DNA of 64,000 nt, from positions 682,001 to 746,000 of the forward strand of contig NZ_JADLQL010000001.1 in assembly GCF_015477805.1 (NCBI RefSeq), given 5' to 3'. The number at the start of each line of letters is the position of its first letter. The first letter of the stretch is position 1. Shown here in pieces: positions 1-9,146 of this stretch. This DNA is from Nocardia flavorosea (GTDB lineage Bacteria > Actinomycetota > Actinomycetes > Mycobacteriales > Mycobacteriaceae). A program made the translations under genes and the position numbers. The notes under the pieces are model-generated. The model was not told the DNA's origin, did no database searches, and saw only the letters and a program-made list of their open reading frames with translations.

Positions 1-1217
1 TCATGGTGAAAGCCGGTGACGCCACCGACGCGGTGATCGAAGAGCTCGCCGCGGCCATGGAGCCCGGCGATATCATCATCGACGGCGGTAACGCCCTCTA
101 CACCGACACCATCCGCCGGGAGGCGGCGCTGCGCGAGCGCGGCCTGAACTTCGTCGGCGCCGGTATCTCCGGCGGCGAGGAAGGCGCGCTCAACGGGCCG
201 TCCATCATGCCGGGCGGGCCGGCCGAATCCTATGAATCGCTGGGTCCGCTGCTGGAGTCGATCGCCGCACAGGTCGACGGCACGCCGTGCTGCACCCATA
301 TCGGTCCCGACGGGTCCGGGCATTTCGTGAAGATGGTGCACAACGGTATCGAGTACGCGGATATGCAGCTGATCGGCGAGGCCTATCACCTGTTCCGTGC
401 GGCCTTGGATCTCGATCCGAAGCAGATCGCCGATATCTTCACCCAGTGGAACTCCGGCGATCTGGAAAGCTATCTGGTGGAGATCACCGCCGAGGTCCTC
501 GGGCAGGTGGATGCGAAAACCGGTAAACCGCTGGTCGATGTGATCGTCGATGCCGCGGAGCAGAAGGGTACCGGGCGCTGGACGGTGAAATCGGCGCTCG
601 ATCTCGGTATCCCGGTGACCGGTATCGCCGAGGCGGTGTTCGCCCGGGCGCTGTCGGGGTCGCGGGCCCAGCGCGCCGCCGCCAAGGATCTGGCCGCGGG
701 CGAACTCGCCGCCAAACCGACCGATATCGCCCAGTTCACCGAGGATATCCGGCAGGCCCTGTACGCCTCCAAGGTCGTCGCCTACGCCCAGGGCTTCGAT
801 CAGATCGCCGCGGGCAGCGCGGAGTACGGCTGGGATCTGACTCCCGGTGACCTGGCCACCATCTGGCGTGGTGGCTGCATCATCCGGGCCCGTTTCCTGA
901 ACCGGATCAAGGAGGCCTACGAAACCGATCCGGCGCTGCCGAGCCTGATCCTGGACCCCTATTTCCGGAGCGCGATCGAAACCGCGATCGACAGCTGGCG
1001 CCGGGTGGTCGCCACCGCCACCCTGCTGGGCATCCCGGTGCCGGCGTTCGCCTCGTCGCTGTCGTACTACGACGCGCTGCGCGCGGACCGGCTGCCGGCG
1101 GCCCTCACCCAGGCCCAGCGCGATTTCTTCGGTGCGCACACCTATGAGCGGGTGGATGCCGAGGGTAAGTACCACACACTGTGGAGCGAGGATCGGTCCG
1201 AGGTCCGGACCAGCTGA
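1..1217 (+). CDS. gnd: 6-phosphogluconate dehydrogenase (5' end outside window)
   Basis: Oxidative decarboxylation of 6-phosphogluconate to ribulose 5-phosphate with NADP+ reduction, in the cytosolic pentose phosphate pathway. About 404 residues are visible of a family length near 480. The N-terminal Rossmann nucleotide-binding part is missing only because the window starts inside the gene, and the first visible ATG is an internal Met. Seen: IIDGGN, the substrate-binding signature SGGEEGALNGPSIMPGG, the catalytic stretch KMVHNGIEYADMQ, and the C-terminal tail ending YHTLWSED. A hairpin follows the stop. In M. tuberculosis the homologous gnd1 sits next to guaB1 and the M56 peptidase gene, which are about 47 kb away here. 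Confidence 0.95.
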   Translation, partial: MVKAGDATDAVIEELAAAMEPGDIIIDGGNALYTDTIRREAALRERGLNFVGAGISGGEEGALNGPSIMPGGPAESYESLGPLLESIAAQVDGTPCCTHIGPDGSGHFVKMVHNGIEYADMQLIGEAYHLFRAALDLDPKQIADIFTQWNSGDLESYLVEITAEVLGQVDAKTGKPLVDVIVDAAEQKGTGRWTVKSALDLGIPVTGIAEAVFARALSGSRAQRAAAKDLAAGELAAKPTDIAQFTEDIRQALYASKVVAYAQGFDQIAAGSAEYGWDLTPGDLATIWRGGCIIRARFLNRIKEAYETDPALPSLILDPYFRSAIETAIDSWRRVVATATLLGIPVPAFASSLSYYDALRADRLPAALTQAQRDFFGAHTYERVDAEGKYHTLWSEDRSEVRTS

Positions 1218-1222
1218 CCGTG

Positions 1223-1247
1223 CGCCGGGCCGATCGACGGCCCGGCG
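1223..1247 (+). terminator. hairpin terminator after gnd
   Basis: A perfect 10-bp stem (CGCCGGGCCG pairing with CGGCCCGGCG) with a 5-nt loop begins 5 bases after the gnd stop codon and is followed by TCTCTG. There is no long U-tract, as is common in high-GC actinomycetes. Confidence 0.6.
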
Positions 1248-1350
1248 TCTCTGCCCTGCACCGGGGCGGTCGATATCTTCGGCGTTCGGTTCCGGTAAAC
1301 CGGGGCCACGCACCGGTGGTGATTCCTGCGAGCCGCGCAGAGCTCATGTG

Positions 1351-2087
1351 TCAGGACCGGGTCGCACCCTGCGGGCAGCCCGCGGCGGGCGTGGACCGAC
1401 CGAACAGTGGATAGCGGGCACGCTCCGGGAGCAACGGATCCAGTAGGTCGCCCGCGCGCACCAGCCGGTCGAACCGGCGGGCGCGCGGGCGACCATTCGA
1501 CCCCCAGCCGCGGCCGCAGTACCGGCGGCAGGTAGCCCGCGGTGGTTAGCCGCAGCAGCGCTGCCACCGGCACGGCCGGAACATTCCACAGCCACCGGGG
1601 CACCCGGAGTTCCGGGGGCGGCGGCATGGGGTGGCGGTCCAGCTCGATGAGCAGATCGGTGGTGCTGTTGCGTTCCAGTCCCGTGGCGACGGTGTGGTCG
1701 ATGTAGGTCCGGAAGGCGGCCCGGTCCGTGGGATCATCCGGTCGGGGATGCGCAGCACGCGGGCCTGATCGGTCCATTCGGCGTAGAGGGCTGCCTCGGT
1801 CGTATCGTCGACTCCTGTGCGTGGAGCCGCCGGACGACGGCGCCGGCCCAGTATCCGGTGTCGGCGACCCACAGGTAGGCGTTGGCGTCCAGTGCGTGAT
1901 AGCGGCGGCCCGCCGCGTCGAGGCCCCGGATCTCGCGATGTACCCGGCGCGGCCGCTGCCCTTCCTCGATCGCGGCGGCGGGCCCGTCCAGACCGCTGAA
2001 GCGGCGGGCCGAAGCGGCAGTGGAGCGGATCCTGGCCCAGCGACTGCGGGCCCCACGGGCGTAGCTCGGTGCCGGTGCGATGTTCAT
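1351..2087 (-). pseudogene. decayed DUF2236 (MpaB-like oxygenase) gene
   Basis: Pieces of one DUF2236 protein lie in order on the minus strand but in different frames. The first piece (about 2087-1790) carries VHREIRGLDAAGRRYHALDA and YLWV. The second (about 1800-1730) carries AALYAEWTDQARVLRIPDRM. The third (about 1730-1480) carries FRTYIDHTVATGLE and the PRLGVEW region. The fourth (about 1480-1351) carries LLDPLLPERARYPLFGR before a stop. At least three frame changes are needed and the N-terminal segment expected before RWARIRSTAASARR is absent. An intact paralogue lies immediately upstream, so a tandem duplication followed by decay is the simplest reading. Sequencing error cannot account for the missing N-terminus. 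Confidence 0.75.
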
Positions 2088-2117
2088 GGGTGTGCGACAA
2101 GGCTGTTCCGGCGCGGT

Positions 2118-3074
2118 TCAGCGCCGGTCCTCGGGGACGCCGAAGGATTCCAGGCCGAAACCGCGGAGGGTGCGGATCAGCTTCTCGTACCGGAATCGGT
2201 TGTAGGCCAATGGCTGGAGCAGCAGCCGGTCGGGCAGGTTGCGCCAGGCCCACTGCAGGAGCCGGACATAGAGGGCGAACTCCACATCGTGACGCGGTTT
2301 CAGTTCGAAACCGGTCAGCTCCTGCACCCGCGGATGCATCGCCTTGGACGAGCACACCTGAATCACATGGCCCGCGACCGGCCGCACCACCAGCCACATC
2401 GGGGTGAGTGCCCGCCGGGCCGGCGCCGGCAGGCCGAGAGTGGGCAGTGGAAGCTTCGTGAGACCGGCGAACTTCTCCACCAGGAACGGATTGCTGCGCA
2501 GTTCCGCGGTGGCCATCTCGGCGTAATATGCGCGGGCTTCCGCCAGATCGACGGGGAGTTTACCTGCGGTACTGGGCAGTTCGAGGTGAGCGAATGCCTC
2601 GCGTAGCAGTTGGTAGGCCGCTTCTTCCTCTTCCGGCCGCAGTTCGGTACCGGTGCAGTAGGTGAAAGTGTTGAGGACGACGAAGATGCCGCTCACCGCG
2701 ATCCATTTCCAGGTGAACGGGCTCAGCGCACTGTATTTCACCTCCCCGAAATCCGCGGTACCGGTCCCGCGGACGTCGCGGTGACGCAGTTTCAGCCAGT
2801 CGGCCTCGGCACGGCGGTCGTCGGAATCGCCCCACAGCGCGATCATCGCCGAGGCGCTGCTGCGCACGCCGCGGTCGGCGAAGTTGGCGGCGAAGCGGCC
2901 GGTGCGATCCACCGAGGCGGCCACCGGCACCAGGGCGACCTGATCGAAAGCGGCCCCGGCGAAGACGCCGGCCAGCACACTGCCGGAATGTTTACGGAAC
3001 TCACGCAGGACCTCGGGCCGGATCCGGGGAGCGGCGGACTCTTCGGCGGGACGCACCGTTGCGTTGTTCGCCAT
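2118..3074 (-). CDS. DUF2236 / MpaB-like oxygenase family protein
   Basis: 318 aa. DUF2236 proteins relate to the fungal oxygenase MpaB and the rubber oxygenase Lcp, which bind haem b; the substrate of this member is unknown. Seen: an N-terminal segment with VLAGVFAGAAFDQVALVP where family members carry their membrane-proximal helix, RTGRFAANFADRG, and the conserved ADWLKLRHRDVRG block whose His is the family's candidate haem or metal ligand. The C-terminus has the typical arginine-rich helix pattern. It is divergent from a TetR gene with a dyad between them, so repression by that regulator is likely. A decayed paralogue follows on the same strand. Confidence 0.8.
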   Translation of the reverse strand: MANNATVRPAEESAAPRIRPEVLREFRKHSGSVLAGVFAGAAFDQVALVPVAASVDRTGRFAANFADRGVRSSASAMIALWGDSDDRRAEADWLKLRHRDVRGTGTADFGEVKYSALSPFTWKWIAVSGIFVVLNTFTYCTGTELRPEEEEAAYQLLREAFAHLELPSTAGKLPVDLAEARAYYAEMATAELRSNPFLVEKFAGLTKLPLPTLGLPAPARRALTPMWLVVRPVAGHVIQVCSSKAMHPRVQELTGFELKPRHDVEFALYVRLLQWAWRNLPDRLLLQPLAYNRFRYEKLIRTLRGFGLESFGVPEDRR

Positions 3075-3100
3075 ATCGTCACCTCGGACAAAAAGAGGAG

Positions 3101-3128
3101 TGATAGTTTGACCATCCTCAGACTATCA
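3101..3128. promoter_or_regulatory. dyad operator between DUF2236 gene and tetR
   Basis: An inverted repeat has 11-bp arms TGATAGTTTGA and TCAGACTATCA with a 6-bp spacer CCATCC and one mismatch. It lies 27 bp upstream of the DUF2236 start codon and 88 bp upstream of the TetR start. Size and symmetry fit a TetR-family operator, and the AT-rich arms stand out from the surrounding GC. Confidence 0.7.
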
Positions 3129-3215
3129 TCGATGGCGGTTCGCGCACTACACCTCCCCGGCCGGCCGCGGCTCGGGAATCATCCCGCCGCGTGGCGAGCC
3201 GGTAGGCTGGCGCGA

Positions 3216-3839
3216 ATGGAGACCGCCGCTGCACCGTGGACCGAACTGCAGCAGTTGGACACCAGATCCCGCGCGATCGTGGACGCCGCCCGCGAATGTT
3301 TCGCCGCGCACGGATTCGAAGACACCACCATGGTCCGGATCGCCGAAACCGCCGGAGTCGGCGTCGCCACGGTGTACCGGCGGTTCGGCACCAAATCGGC
3401 CATCCTGCGCTACGCGCTGATGGCCGAATCACAACGCGTCTCGACGATCGTCGCCGATGCGATGCACCGGTCGGCCGGGCCGGTGGGCGCACTGGCGGAT
3501 ATGTTCGCCGCGTTCGTCAGCGAGGCCACCGCACCCCGGCTGCTCACCCGCAGTCTGCGTTCCTCGGGTGGCGCCGGGCAGCTCACCGACTTCCTCACCG
3601 GCGACGACGCGGTCGCCCAGGGGCGCGACCTGGTGGCGCGCTTCCTGGCCTATTGGCAGCAGCGCGGCGAACTCGGCAGTTTCGATCCGCAAGTGGTGGC
3701 CGAACTGTTCGTCCGGCTCACCATCTCGTTCATCGCCAATCCGCGCGGCGTACTACCGCTCGGCGATACCGAGGCGGCGCGGGAATTCGCCCGGCGCTAC
3801 CTCGCGCCGCTCATGTACCCGCATCCCGGCGGAGGCTGA
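3216..3839 (+). CDS. TetR family transcriptional regulator
   Basis: 207 aa from the ATG at 3216. A longer open frame reaches back to 2610 but would run through the divergent gene. The N-terminal HTH (about residues 17-63) is typical: IVDAARECFAAHGFEDTTM, then AETAGVGVATVYRRFGTK. The C-terminal ligand domain is unassigned. It is divergent from the DUF2236 oxygenase gene and shares an intergenic dyad with it, so the likely target is that gene and itself. Confidence 0.88.
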   Translation: METAAAPWTELQQLDTRSRAIVDAARECFAAHGFEDTTMVRIAETAGVGVATVYRRFGTKSAILRYALMAESQRVSTIVADAMHRSAGPVGALADMFAAFVSEATAPRLLTRSLRSSGGAGQLTDFLTGDDAVAQGRDLVARFLAYWQQRGELGSFDPQVVAELFVRLTISFIANPRGVLPLGDTEAAREFARRYLAPLMYPHPGGG

Positions 3840-3867
3840 GCCAACCGGGCGAATCAATCACCCGGGA

Positions 3868-4140
3868 TCACCGTGACCGGCACGCAGAAGTCCGCGGCCG
3901 CGGATCGAGCAGGCCGACGATCGACAGGTAGTTGAACCGAACGAGCGGTGCGGCGAGCAACCGTGCGATCCGGCCGGCCGGAGAACCCATGGCGCGGAAA
4001 AGCAGCGGACCGGCCTTCGCCGTGGTGACATAGGCGGTGGCGACAACCCATTGGTAGGCCCCGGCCCACCACGCGGGACCGAACGAGGGTGGTCGCGCGC
4101 CGATCCGGGCCCGGCAACTCATCTCAGGGTGCCGCCACAC
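3868..4140 (-). CDS. hypothetical protein, doubtful
   Basis: 90-aa open frame with many G/C third positions and a stretch that reads like real protein (WWAGAYQWVVATAYVTTAKA, then LVRFNYLSIVGLLDPR). No ribosome-binding site is convincing and no family is recognised. It could be the remnant of a longer membrane or sterol-type protein, or noncoding. It sits between tetR and the molybdopterin oxidoreductase. Confidence 0.3.
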   Translation of the reverse strand: MWRHPEMSCRARIGARPPSFGPAWWAGAYQWVVATAYVTTAKAGPLLFRAMGSPAGRIARLLAAPLVRFNYLSIVGLLDPRPRTSACRSR

Positions 4141-4289
4141 CAGGCGATCACACCGCGGGCGAACCGGCTACCGATCCATGCGTCGGGTGTACCGGCTGCT
4201 GTGACGCCCCGCGGCCGGTGCGACGCCCCGGTCGGCGGTCGCGCCGTCGGCCGGTGACACCGGCGTTCGGCACCGGCAGCGAGTACCCG

Positions 4290-6497
4290 TCAGGCCGGCG
4301 CCACCGAGACCGGTACCCCGTTGAACACAGCATTGCCGGAAAGTACATCGAGGACCGAATCATCGGTCAGCGCATTGGCGTTCACTCCGGGATTCGCGGC
4401 GGCCACCTGCTGCGCACTGTCCGTGTGGCCCCAGCCGTGCGGCAGGCTCACCACCCCGGGCATGATCGTGTCGGTCGGTTCCAGGGGGACGGTCAGTGCA
4501 CCGGCGGCCGATTTCACGATCGCGTAGTCGCCGAGGCCGAGGCGGGCGATATCGTCGGGATGGATCTGCAGCGTGCACCGATTGGTACCGCCGACCAGGC
4601 GTTCCATATTGTGCATCCAGCTGTTGTTCGAGCGCAGGTGACGCCGCCCGATGAGCACCAGATCCGCCGGTGCCGACGCCGAACCGGCACGCAGTCGCTC
4701 GATATCGGCCAGCAGCGGCTCGGGCGCGAGTTCGACCTTCCCGGACGTGGTTCGCAGGATCTCCGGAAGCCGGGGCCGCAGCGGACCGAGATCGATACCG
4801 TGCGGATTGTCCAGCAGCGTCTGCAAACTCAGGTCGCCGCCGTTCCAGGCACCGTAGGGGCCCAGGCGCAGCATCAGGTCCAAGCGCTGTTCGGTCGTGG
4901 TGGCGCCGAGCAGGTCCGGGCGGCGCTGCGGGAAACCGGCGCGTTGCAGCGTATCGCCGAGAACGAATTCGTCGAAGGCGGCGAGCGGATCGAAATCCGC
5001 GGTGGGGTTGTGCGGTTGTCCGCTCACCGCCGCACTCAGCCGCACATACACGGCGGCCTCTGTGGGCCGGTCTCGCAGCGGCACCAGCGGCGGGGAGTAC
5101 CTGGCGTAGTTACGCACCGCGAACTGCAGCAGCGCGAAGTCGTAGTGCGGGGACTGCACCGGGCGGGGCGGCGGCAGGATCACATCGGCGTGCCGGGTGG
5201 TCTCGTTGAGGTAGCGATCGACGCTCACCATGAATTCCAGGCCGGCAAACGCTTCGTTCAGCCGGGGACCGCTCGGCGCGGACAACACGGGATTGCCCGC
5301 CACGGTGATCAGAGCCCGGACCTGGCCCTCACCCGGCGTGGTGATCTCGTCGACGAGGGTGGCGACCGGCAGTTCCCCCATCGTCTCCGGCAGCTGCCGC
5401 ACCCGGCTGCGCCACCGGCCGGGCCGGAAGGGTTTGGTGCGGACGATGCCGCGCGCCGCGGCGGTCGCGAACATGACCCCGCCGGGACGGTCGAGATTGC
5501 CGGTCAGCACATTGAGTACGTCGACCAGCCATTGCGTCAGGGTGCCGAATTCCGCGGTGCAGGTACCGATCCGGGCATACACCGCGGCGGTGGGAGCGGC
5601 GGCCAGCTCACGCGCCAGACGACGCACCGTATCGGCGGGCACCCCGGTGCGCTCGGCTACCAGTTCCGGCGGGAAGTCCGCGGCCGCGGCCCGCACCTCG
5701 TCCACCCCGTTCGCGTCGACGGCGATATCGGTGAGCTCTTCGGCGAACAGGGTGTGCACGATCCCGAAGAGCAGATAGGTATCGGCGCCCGGCCGGATGA
5801 AGAGATGTTCGTCGGCGACGGCGGCCGTCCGGGTGCGCCGCGGATCGACCACGACCAGCCGGCCGCCACGTTTCCGCAGCGCGCGCAGCCGGCCGGGGAA
5901 ATCCGGGGCGGTGCAGACCGAACCGTTGGATTCGAGCGGATTGGCGCCGAGCATCAGCAGATAGCCGGTGCGATCGAGGTCGGGCACCGGCACGGCCAGC
6001 GGGTCGCCGAAGAGCAGACCGCAGGCCAGCTGTTTGGGCATCTGATCGGCGGTGCTGGCGGAGAACAGGTTCTTCGTGCCGAGCGCGCGGATCAGCGCCG
6101 GCGCGTACAGGGTGCCCGCGACGGTGTGGGCGTTCGGGTTGCCCAGGTACAGCGCGACCGCCTGGCTGCCGTGCGCGGACTTGATCGCGGGAATACGTTC
6201 GGCGATCAGATCGAAGGCATCGTCCCAGCTCGCGGTGCGCCAGGCGCCGCTCGCGCGGTCCCGGATCATCGGCTCGGTGAGCCGATCGGGGTCGCTGTCG
6301 AGGCGGCCGAAACTCGCCCCTTTCGGACAGAGGAAACCGGCGCTGAACGGATCGTGCCGATCGCCGCGGACCGCGGTCACCCGGTCGTCGGCGTCCAGGG
6401 TGAGTTCCAGACCGCATACCGCCTCGCACAGCGGGCAGGTGCGCAGCAGATTCCGGGAGCCGGTCGCCGAATCGATAGGAGACGTAGGTCGGGCCAT
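4290..6497 (-). CDS. molybdopterin-dependent oxidoreductase (formate dehydrogenase/nitrate reductase superfamily)
   Basis: 735 aa, cytosolic (no Tat signal). The N-terminal [4Fe-4S] motif is visible at about residues 20-58: CPLCEAVC and later FLCPKG. The bis-MGD domains follow (TGYLLMLGANPLESNGS; VVVDPRRTRTA). The C-terminal molydopterin dinucleotide-binding beta-barrel includes LRSNNSWMHNM and PHGWGH. In formate dehydrogenases and periplasmic nitrate reductases a Cys or Sec ligands molybdenum. In the corresponding stretch here, around FSASTADQMPKQLA, I see no Cys or Sec, so the Mo ligand and substrate are uncertain. No dedicated electron-transfer subunit is adjacent. Confidence 0.85.
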   Translation of the reverse strand: MARPTSPIDSATGSRNLLRTCPLCEAVCGLELTLDADDRVTAVRGDRHDPFSAGFLCPKGASFGRLDSDPDRLTEPMIRDRASGAWRTASWDDAFDLIAERIPAIKSAHGSQAVALYLGNPNAHTVAGTLYAPALIRALGTKNLFSASTADQMPKQLACGLLFGDPLAVPVPDLDRTGYLLMLGANPLESNGSVCTAPDFPGRLRALRKRGGRLVVVDPRRTRTAAVADEHLFIRPGADTYLLFGIVHTLFAEELTDIAVDANGVDEVRAAAADFPPELVAERTGVPADTVRRLARELAAAPTAAVYARIGTCTAEFGTLTQWLVDVLNVLTGNLDRPGGVMFATAAARGIVRTKPFRPGRWRSRVRQLPETMGELPVATLVDEITTPGEGQVRALITVAGNPVLSAPSGPRLNEAFAGLEFMVSVDRYLNETTRHADVILPPPRPVQSPHYDFALLQFAVRNYARYSPPLVPLRDRPTEAAVYVRLSAAVSGQPHNPTADFDPLAAFDEFVLGDTLQRAGFPQRRPDLLGATTTEQRLDLMLRLGPYGAWNGGDLSLQTLLDNPHGIDLGPLRPRLPEILRTTSGKVELAPEPLLADIERLRAGSASAPADLVLIGRRHLRSNNSWMHNMERLVGGTNRCTLQIHPDDIARLGLGDYAIVKSAAGALTVPLEPTDTIMPGVVSLPHGWGHTDSAQQVAAANPGVNANALTDDSVLDVLSGNAVFNGVPVSVAPA

Positions 6498-6575
6498 GAC
6501 TCCATCATGGCCCGGTAAGCCGACGCTCGAGTAGTGTTCGGCCGATTCCGCGGATACAACTGCGGCACCGTGCCC

Positions 6576-7649
6576 TCAGTCAACTCCGCCAGCTTGTCCA
6601 GGATGCACCACACTGCCCGAACCCGCCGACTCCCGGGCGGCCTCGAGGATTTGCAGACCGGCCAGAGCATCGCGCGGGTCGACCGGGACCGGCGCACCGT
6701 CGAGTATCGCATCGGCCAGGGCGCGGTAGAAGGCGAGATAATCGCCGGGCAAACTCGGATACACCGACTCCTCCGGATCCGCGCCGAGGATTCCGTACCG
6801 TTCGGGTTCCACGATTCCCCAGGGCTTTCCGTCATCGGGACGCCGGCCGCTGCGCAGTGCCGCTTCCTGCGGATCCATCCCGTAGACCTCGTAGCCGGCC
6901 TTCTCGCCGAGTACCCGGAAGCGCGGGCCGAGGCGCGGCGCCACCGCACTGGCCCACAGATGGGAGCGGACGCCGCCGGTGTGGGTCAACGCCAGGAAGA
7001 CATCGTCGTCGGTGCTCACCCCGGGGCGCCGGGAGTCGAGCTCGCAGTAGACGGCGCCGACCGGACCGAAGAGGGTCAGTGCTTGATCGACGAGGTGGCT
7101 ACCCAGGTCGAAGAGGGTACCGGCGGCATCGGCGGCACTACCGGTCTCCCGCCAGCCGCTCTTGGGCACCGGCCGCCAGCGTTCGAACCGGGATTCGAAC
7201 CGGCGCACCCGGCCCAACCGGCCCGACCCGGCCAGTTCCCCGACCGTCCGGAAATCCCCGTCCCACCGCCGATTCTGGAACACCGTGAGCACGCGGCCGG
7301 TGTCCGCGGCGTACCGGACCACCTCGGCCGCCGCGGCGGCGGATACCGCGAACGGCTTGTCCACCACCACCGCGACACCTGCCGCGAGCGCTCGCAATGC
7401 CAGGTCGGCATGGGTGCGGTTGGGTGCGGCGACGACCACCACATCGATCCCGGACAGATCGGCGAACAGGGCATCGGCATCCGGCACAACCCGGACACCC
7501 GGATGCTCACGCCGGGCCTGCCGGCCCCGTTCCGGTGATCCCGTCACCACCGTGGCCACCCGCAACCGTGGTTCGGCGGCGATCAGCGGTGCGTGGAATA
7601 CCGCACCGGCCAGGCCGTACCCGATGATCGCGACGCCGAGACTGCTCAT
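6576..7649 (-). CDS. Gfo/Idh/MocA family oxidoreductase
   Basis: 357 aa. NAD(P)-dependent sugar or inositol dehydrogenase family. The N-terminal Rossmann fold starts with VAIIGYGLAGAVFHAPLI (about residues 6-23). DKPFAV carries the usual EKP-type catalytic lysine motif, followed by VLTVFQNRRWDGDF and a C-terminal alpha/beta domain with DLGSHLVDQAL, whose His is the usual catalytic-region residue. Substrate unknown. Adjacent genes do not form an evident sugar pathway. Confidence 0.88.
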   Translation of the reverse strand: MSSLGVAIIGYGLAGAVFHAPLIAAEPRLRVATVVTGSPERGRQARREHPGVRVVPDADALFADLSGIDVVVVAAPNRTHADLALRALAAGVAVVVDKPFAVSAAAAAEVVRYAADTGRVLTVFQNRRWDGDFRTVGELAGSGRLGRVRRFESRFERWRPVPKSGWRETGSAADAAGTLFDLGSHLVDQALTLFGPVGAVYCELDSRRPGVSTDDDVFLALTHTGGVRSHLWASAVAPRLGPRFRVLGEKAGYEVYGMDPQEAALRSGRRPDDGKPWGIVEPERYGILGADPEESVYPSLPGDYLAFYRALADAILDGAPVPVDPRDALAGLQILEAARESAGSGSVVHPGQAGGVD

Positions 7650-7676
7650 ACCCGCGACGTTACCCGGCGCTCCCGC

Positions 7677-8090
7677 TCACCCCGCGGAGGTCAGGAACGA
7701 CAGCCGCACCTGCCGGTCGGGATTGTCGACGTTCACATCGACCAGGGCGATGGATTGCCAGGTGCCCAGGGCGAGTTCGCCGTCGAGCACCGGGACCGTC
7801 GCGTAGGGCGCGATAAGCGCCGGGAGGACATGGGAGCGACCGTGCCCGCGCGAACCGTGCGCATGCCGCCAGCGGTCATCGGCCGGCAACAGATCCCGCA
7901 AAGCGGCCAGCAGATCGTCGTCGCTGCGGGCGCCCAGTTCGATGATGGCGACGCCCGCGGTGGCGTGTGGAACGAAAACATGCAACAGCCCGTCACCGCC
8001 GGCCTGCCGGACGAATTCCGAGCATTCACCGGTGATATCCCGGACCGTCTCGGTGTTCCCCGTGTGTACCGCGATCAGTGTGCTCCGCAT
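7677..8090 (-). CDS. YjbQ family (UPF0047) protein
   Basis: 137 aa, the usual family length. Seen: HVFVPHATAGVAIIE, a His-rich centre HGSRGHGRSHVLP and GTWQSIALVDV near the end, the conserved YjbQ blocks. Some members show weak thiamine-phosphate synthase activity in complementation assays, but the physiological role is not settled. It ends close to the Gfo/Idh/MocA gene on the same strand and may be cotranscribed with it. Confidence 0.9.
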   Translation of the reverse strand: MRSTLIAVHTGNTETVRDITGECSEFVRQAGGDGLLHVFVPHATAGVAIIELGARSDDDLLAALRDLLPADDRWRHAHGSRGHGRSHVLPALIAPYATVPVLDGELALGTWQSIALVDVNVDNPDRQVRLSFLTSAG

Positions 8091-8151
8091 ACCCGCAGGG
8101 TACGCGGCCCGGATTCAGCTCCGATCAGCGTGCACGCCGGCGACCGCCCGA

Positions 8152-9075
8152 TCATCGGTTGCCGTATGGTGCGGCAGGGCGACGGTCGGCGAAGCGACCG
8201 GCCAGCCGGGCCAGGATCGGCGAGCAGCCGGCATCCACCGTGCGCGCGGCCACGCTGTCACCGCGGGTGGCGCCGCGGTTGACGATGAGTACGGTGCCGC
8301 CGCGGCGGGCGACGCGATGAACGAAACGCCGGCCGGACCATACCGTCAAACTCGAGCCCGCGACGAGGATCACCTCGGCCGCATCCACCAGTTCATTGGC
8401 TGCTGCCACCCGCTCCGGCGGCACATTCTCGCCGAAATAGACGATATCCGGCTTCAACAGTCCGCCGCAGCGGGCGCAATCGACCATGCGGAAACCGGCG
8501 ATATCCTCGACCACCGCGTCCGCGTCGGGCGCGACCTCCAGACCGGTCACCGAGGAGACGCCGAAACCGGGATTGACGCGTTCCAGCCGGTCGGCGAGCG
8601 TCATCCGGGAGATCCGCTCACCGCAGGCCAGGCAGCGGACCTGTGCGTAACTACCGTGGAGGTCGATCACCCGCCTGCTGCCCGCTTTGGTGTGCAGCAG
8701 GTCGACATTCTGGGTGATCACTCCGGCCACCACATCGCGACGCTCGAGGGTGACCAGCGCACGGTGCCCGTCGTTCGGCCGGGCGGCGTCCATATACCGC
8801 CAGCCGACGTGATTACGGGCCCAGTACCGCCGGCGGAATTCCGGATCGCCCACGAACTGCTGGTAGGTCATCGGATTTCGCGGCGGCGAATCGGGCCCCC
8901 GGTAATCGGGGATACCGCTGTCGGTCGAGATCCCGGCACCGGTGAGCACGACCACGCGCCGGTCTCCGATCAGCGCGATGAGATCGTCGACTGCGTCCTC
9001 GTGGGGTACCGGGCGATCGTCATCGAGCAGCGCCGTATCGGACATGCTCCCGAGAGTACGGGGTTGCGCCATCAC
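8152..9075 (-). CDS. Sir2-family NAD-dependent protein deacylase
   Basis: 307 aa from the GTG at 9075; an ATG at 9045 (protein starting MSDTALL) is an equally possible start. Transfers acyl groups from lysine to NAD. Seen: GAGISTDSGIPDYRG (NAD-binding), TQNVDLLHTKAG, catalytic His in DLHGS, zinc-binding pairs CLAC and CARC, KPDIVYFGENVP and GSSLTVWSG. The long insertion between zinc knuckles and the acidic N-terminus match actinobacterial sirtuins. Target proteins are not indicated by context. Confidence 0.92.
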   Translation of the reverse strand: MMAQPRTLGSMSDTALLDDDRPVPHEDAVDDLIALIGDRRVVVLTGAGISTDSGIPDYRGPDSPPRNPMTYQQFVGDPEFRRRYWARNHVGWRYMDAARPNDGHRALVTLERRDVVAGVITQNVDLLHTKAGSRRVIDLHGSYAQVRCLACGERISRMTLADRLERVNPGFGVSSVTGLEVAPDADAVVEDIAGFRMVDCARCGGLLKPDIVYFGENVPPERVAAANELVDAAEVILVAGSSLTVWSGRRFVHRVARRGGTVLIVNRGATRGDSVAARTVDAGCSPILARLAGRFADRRPAAPYGNR

Positions 9076-9146
9076 CGGCTCAACCCTGCGCCAGGAGAGT
9101 GCTGCGTCCCGGCGATGCGCCGATATTCCGGCCGGATCGGCCGGGA

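Noticed and set aside
4089..6518. 809-aa plus-strand frame antisense to the molybdopterin oxidoreductase
   Set aside because: Gln/His/Gly/Arg-rich shadow without recognisable domains.
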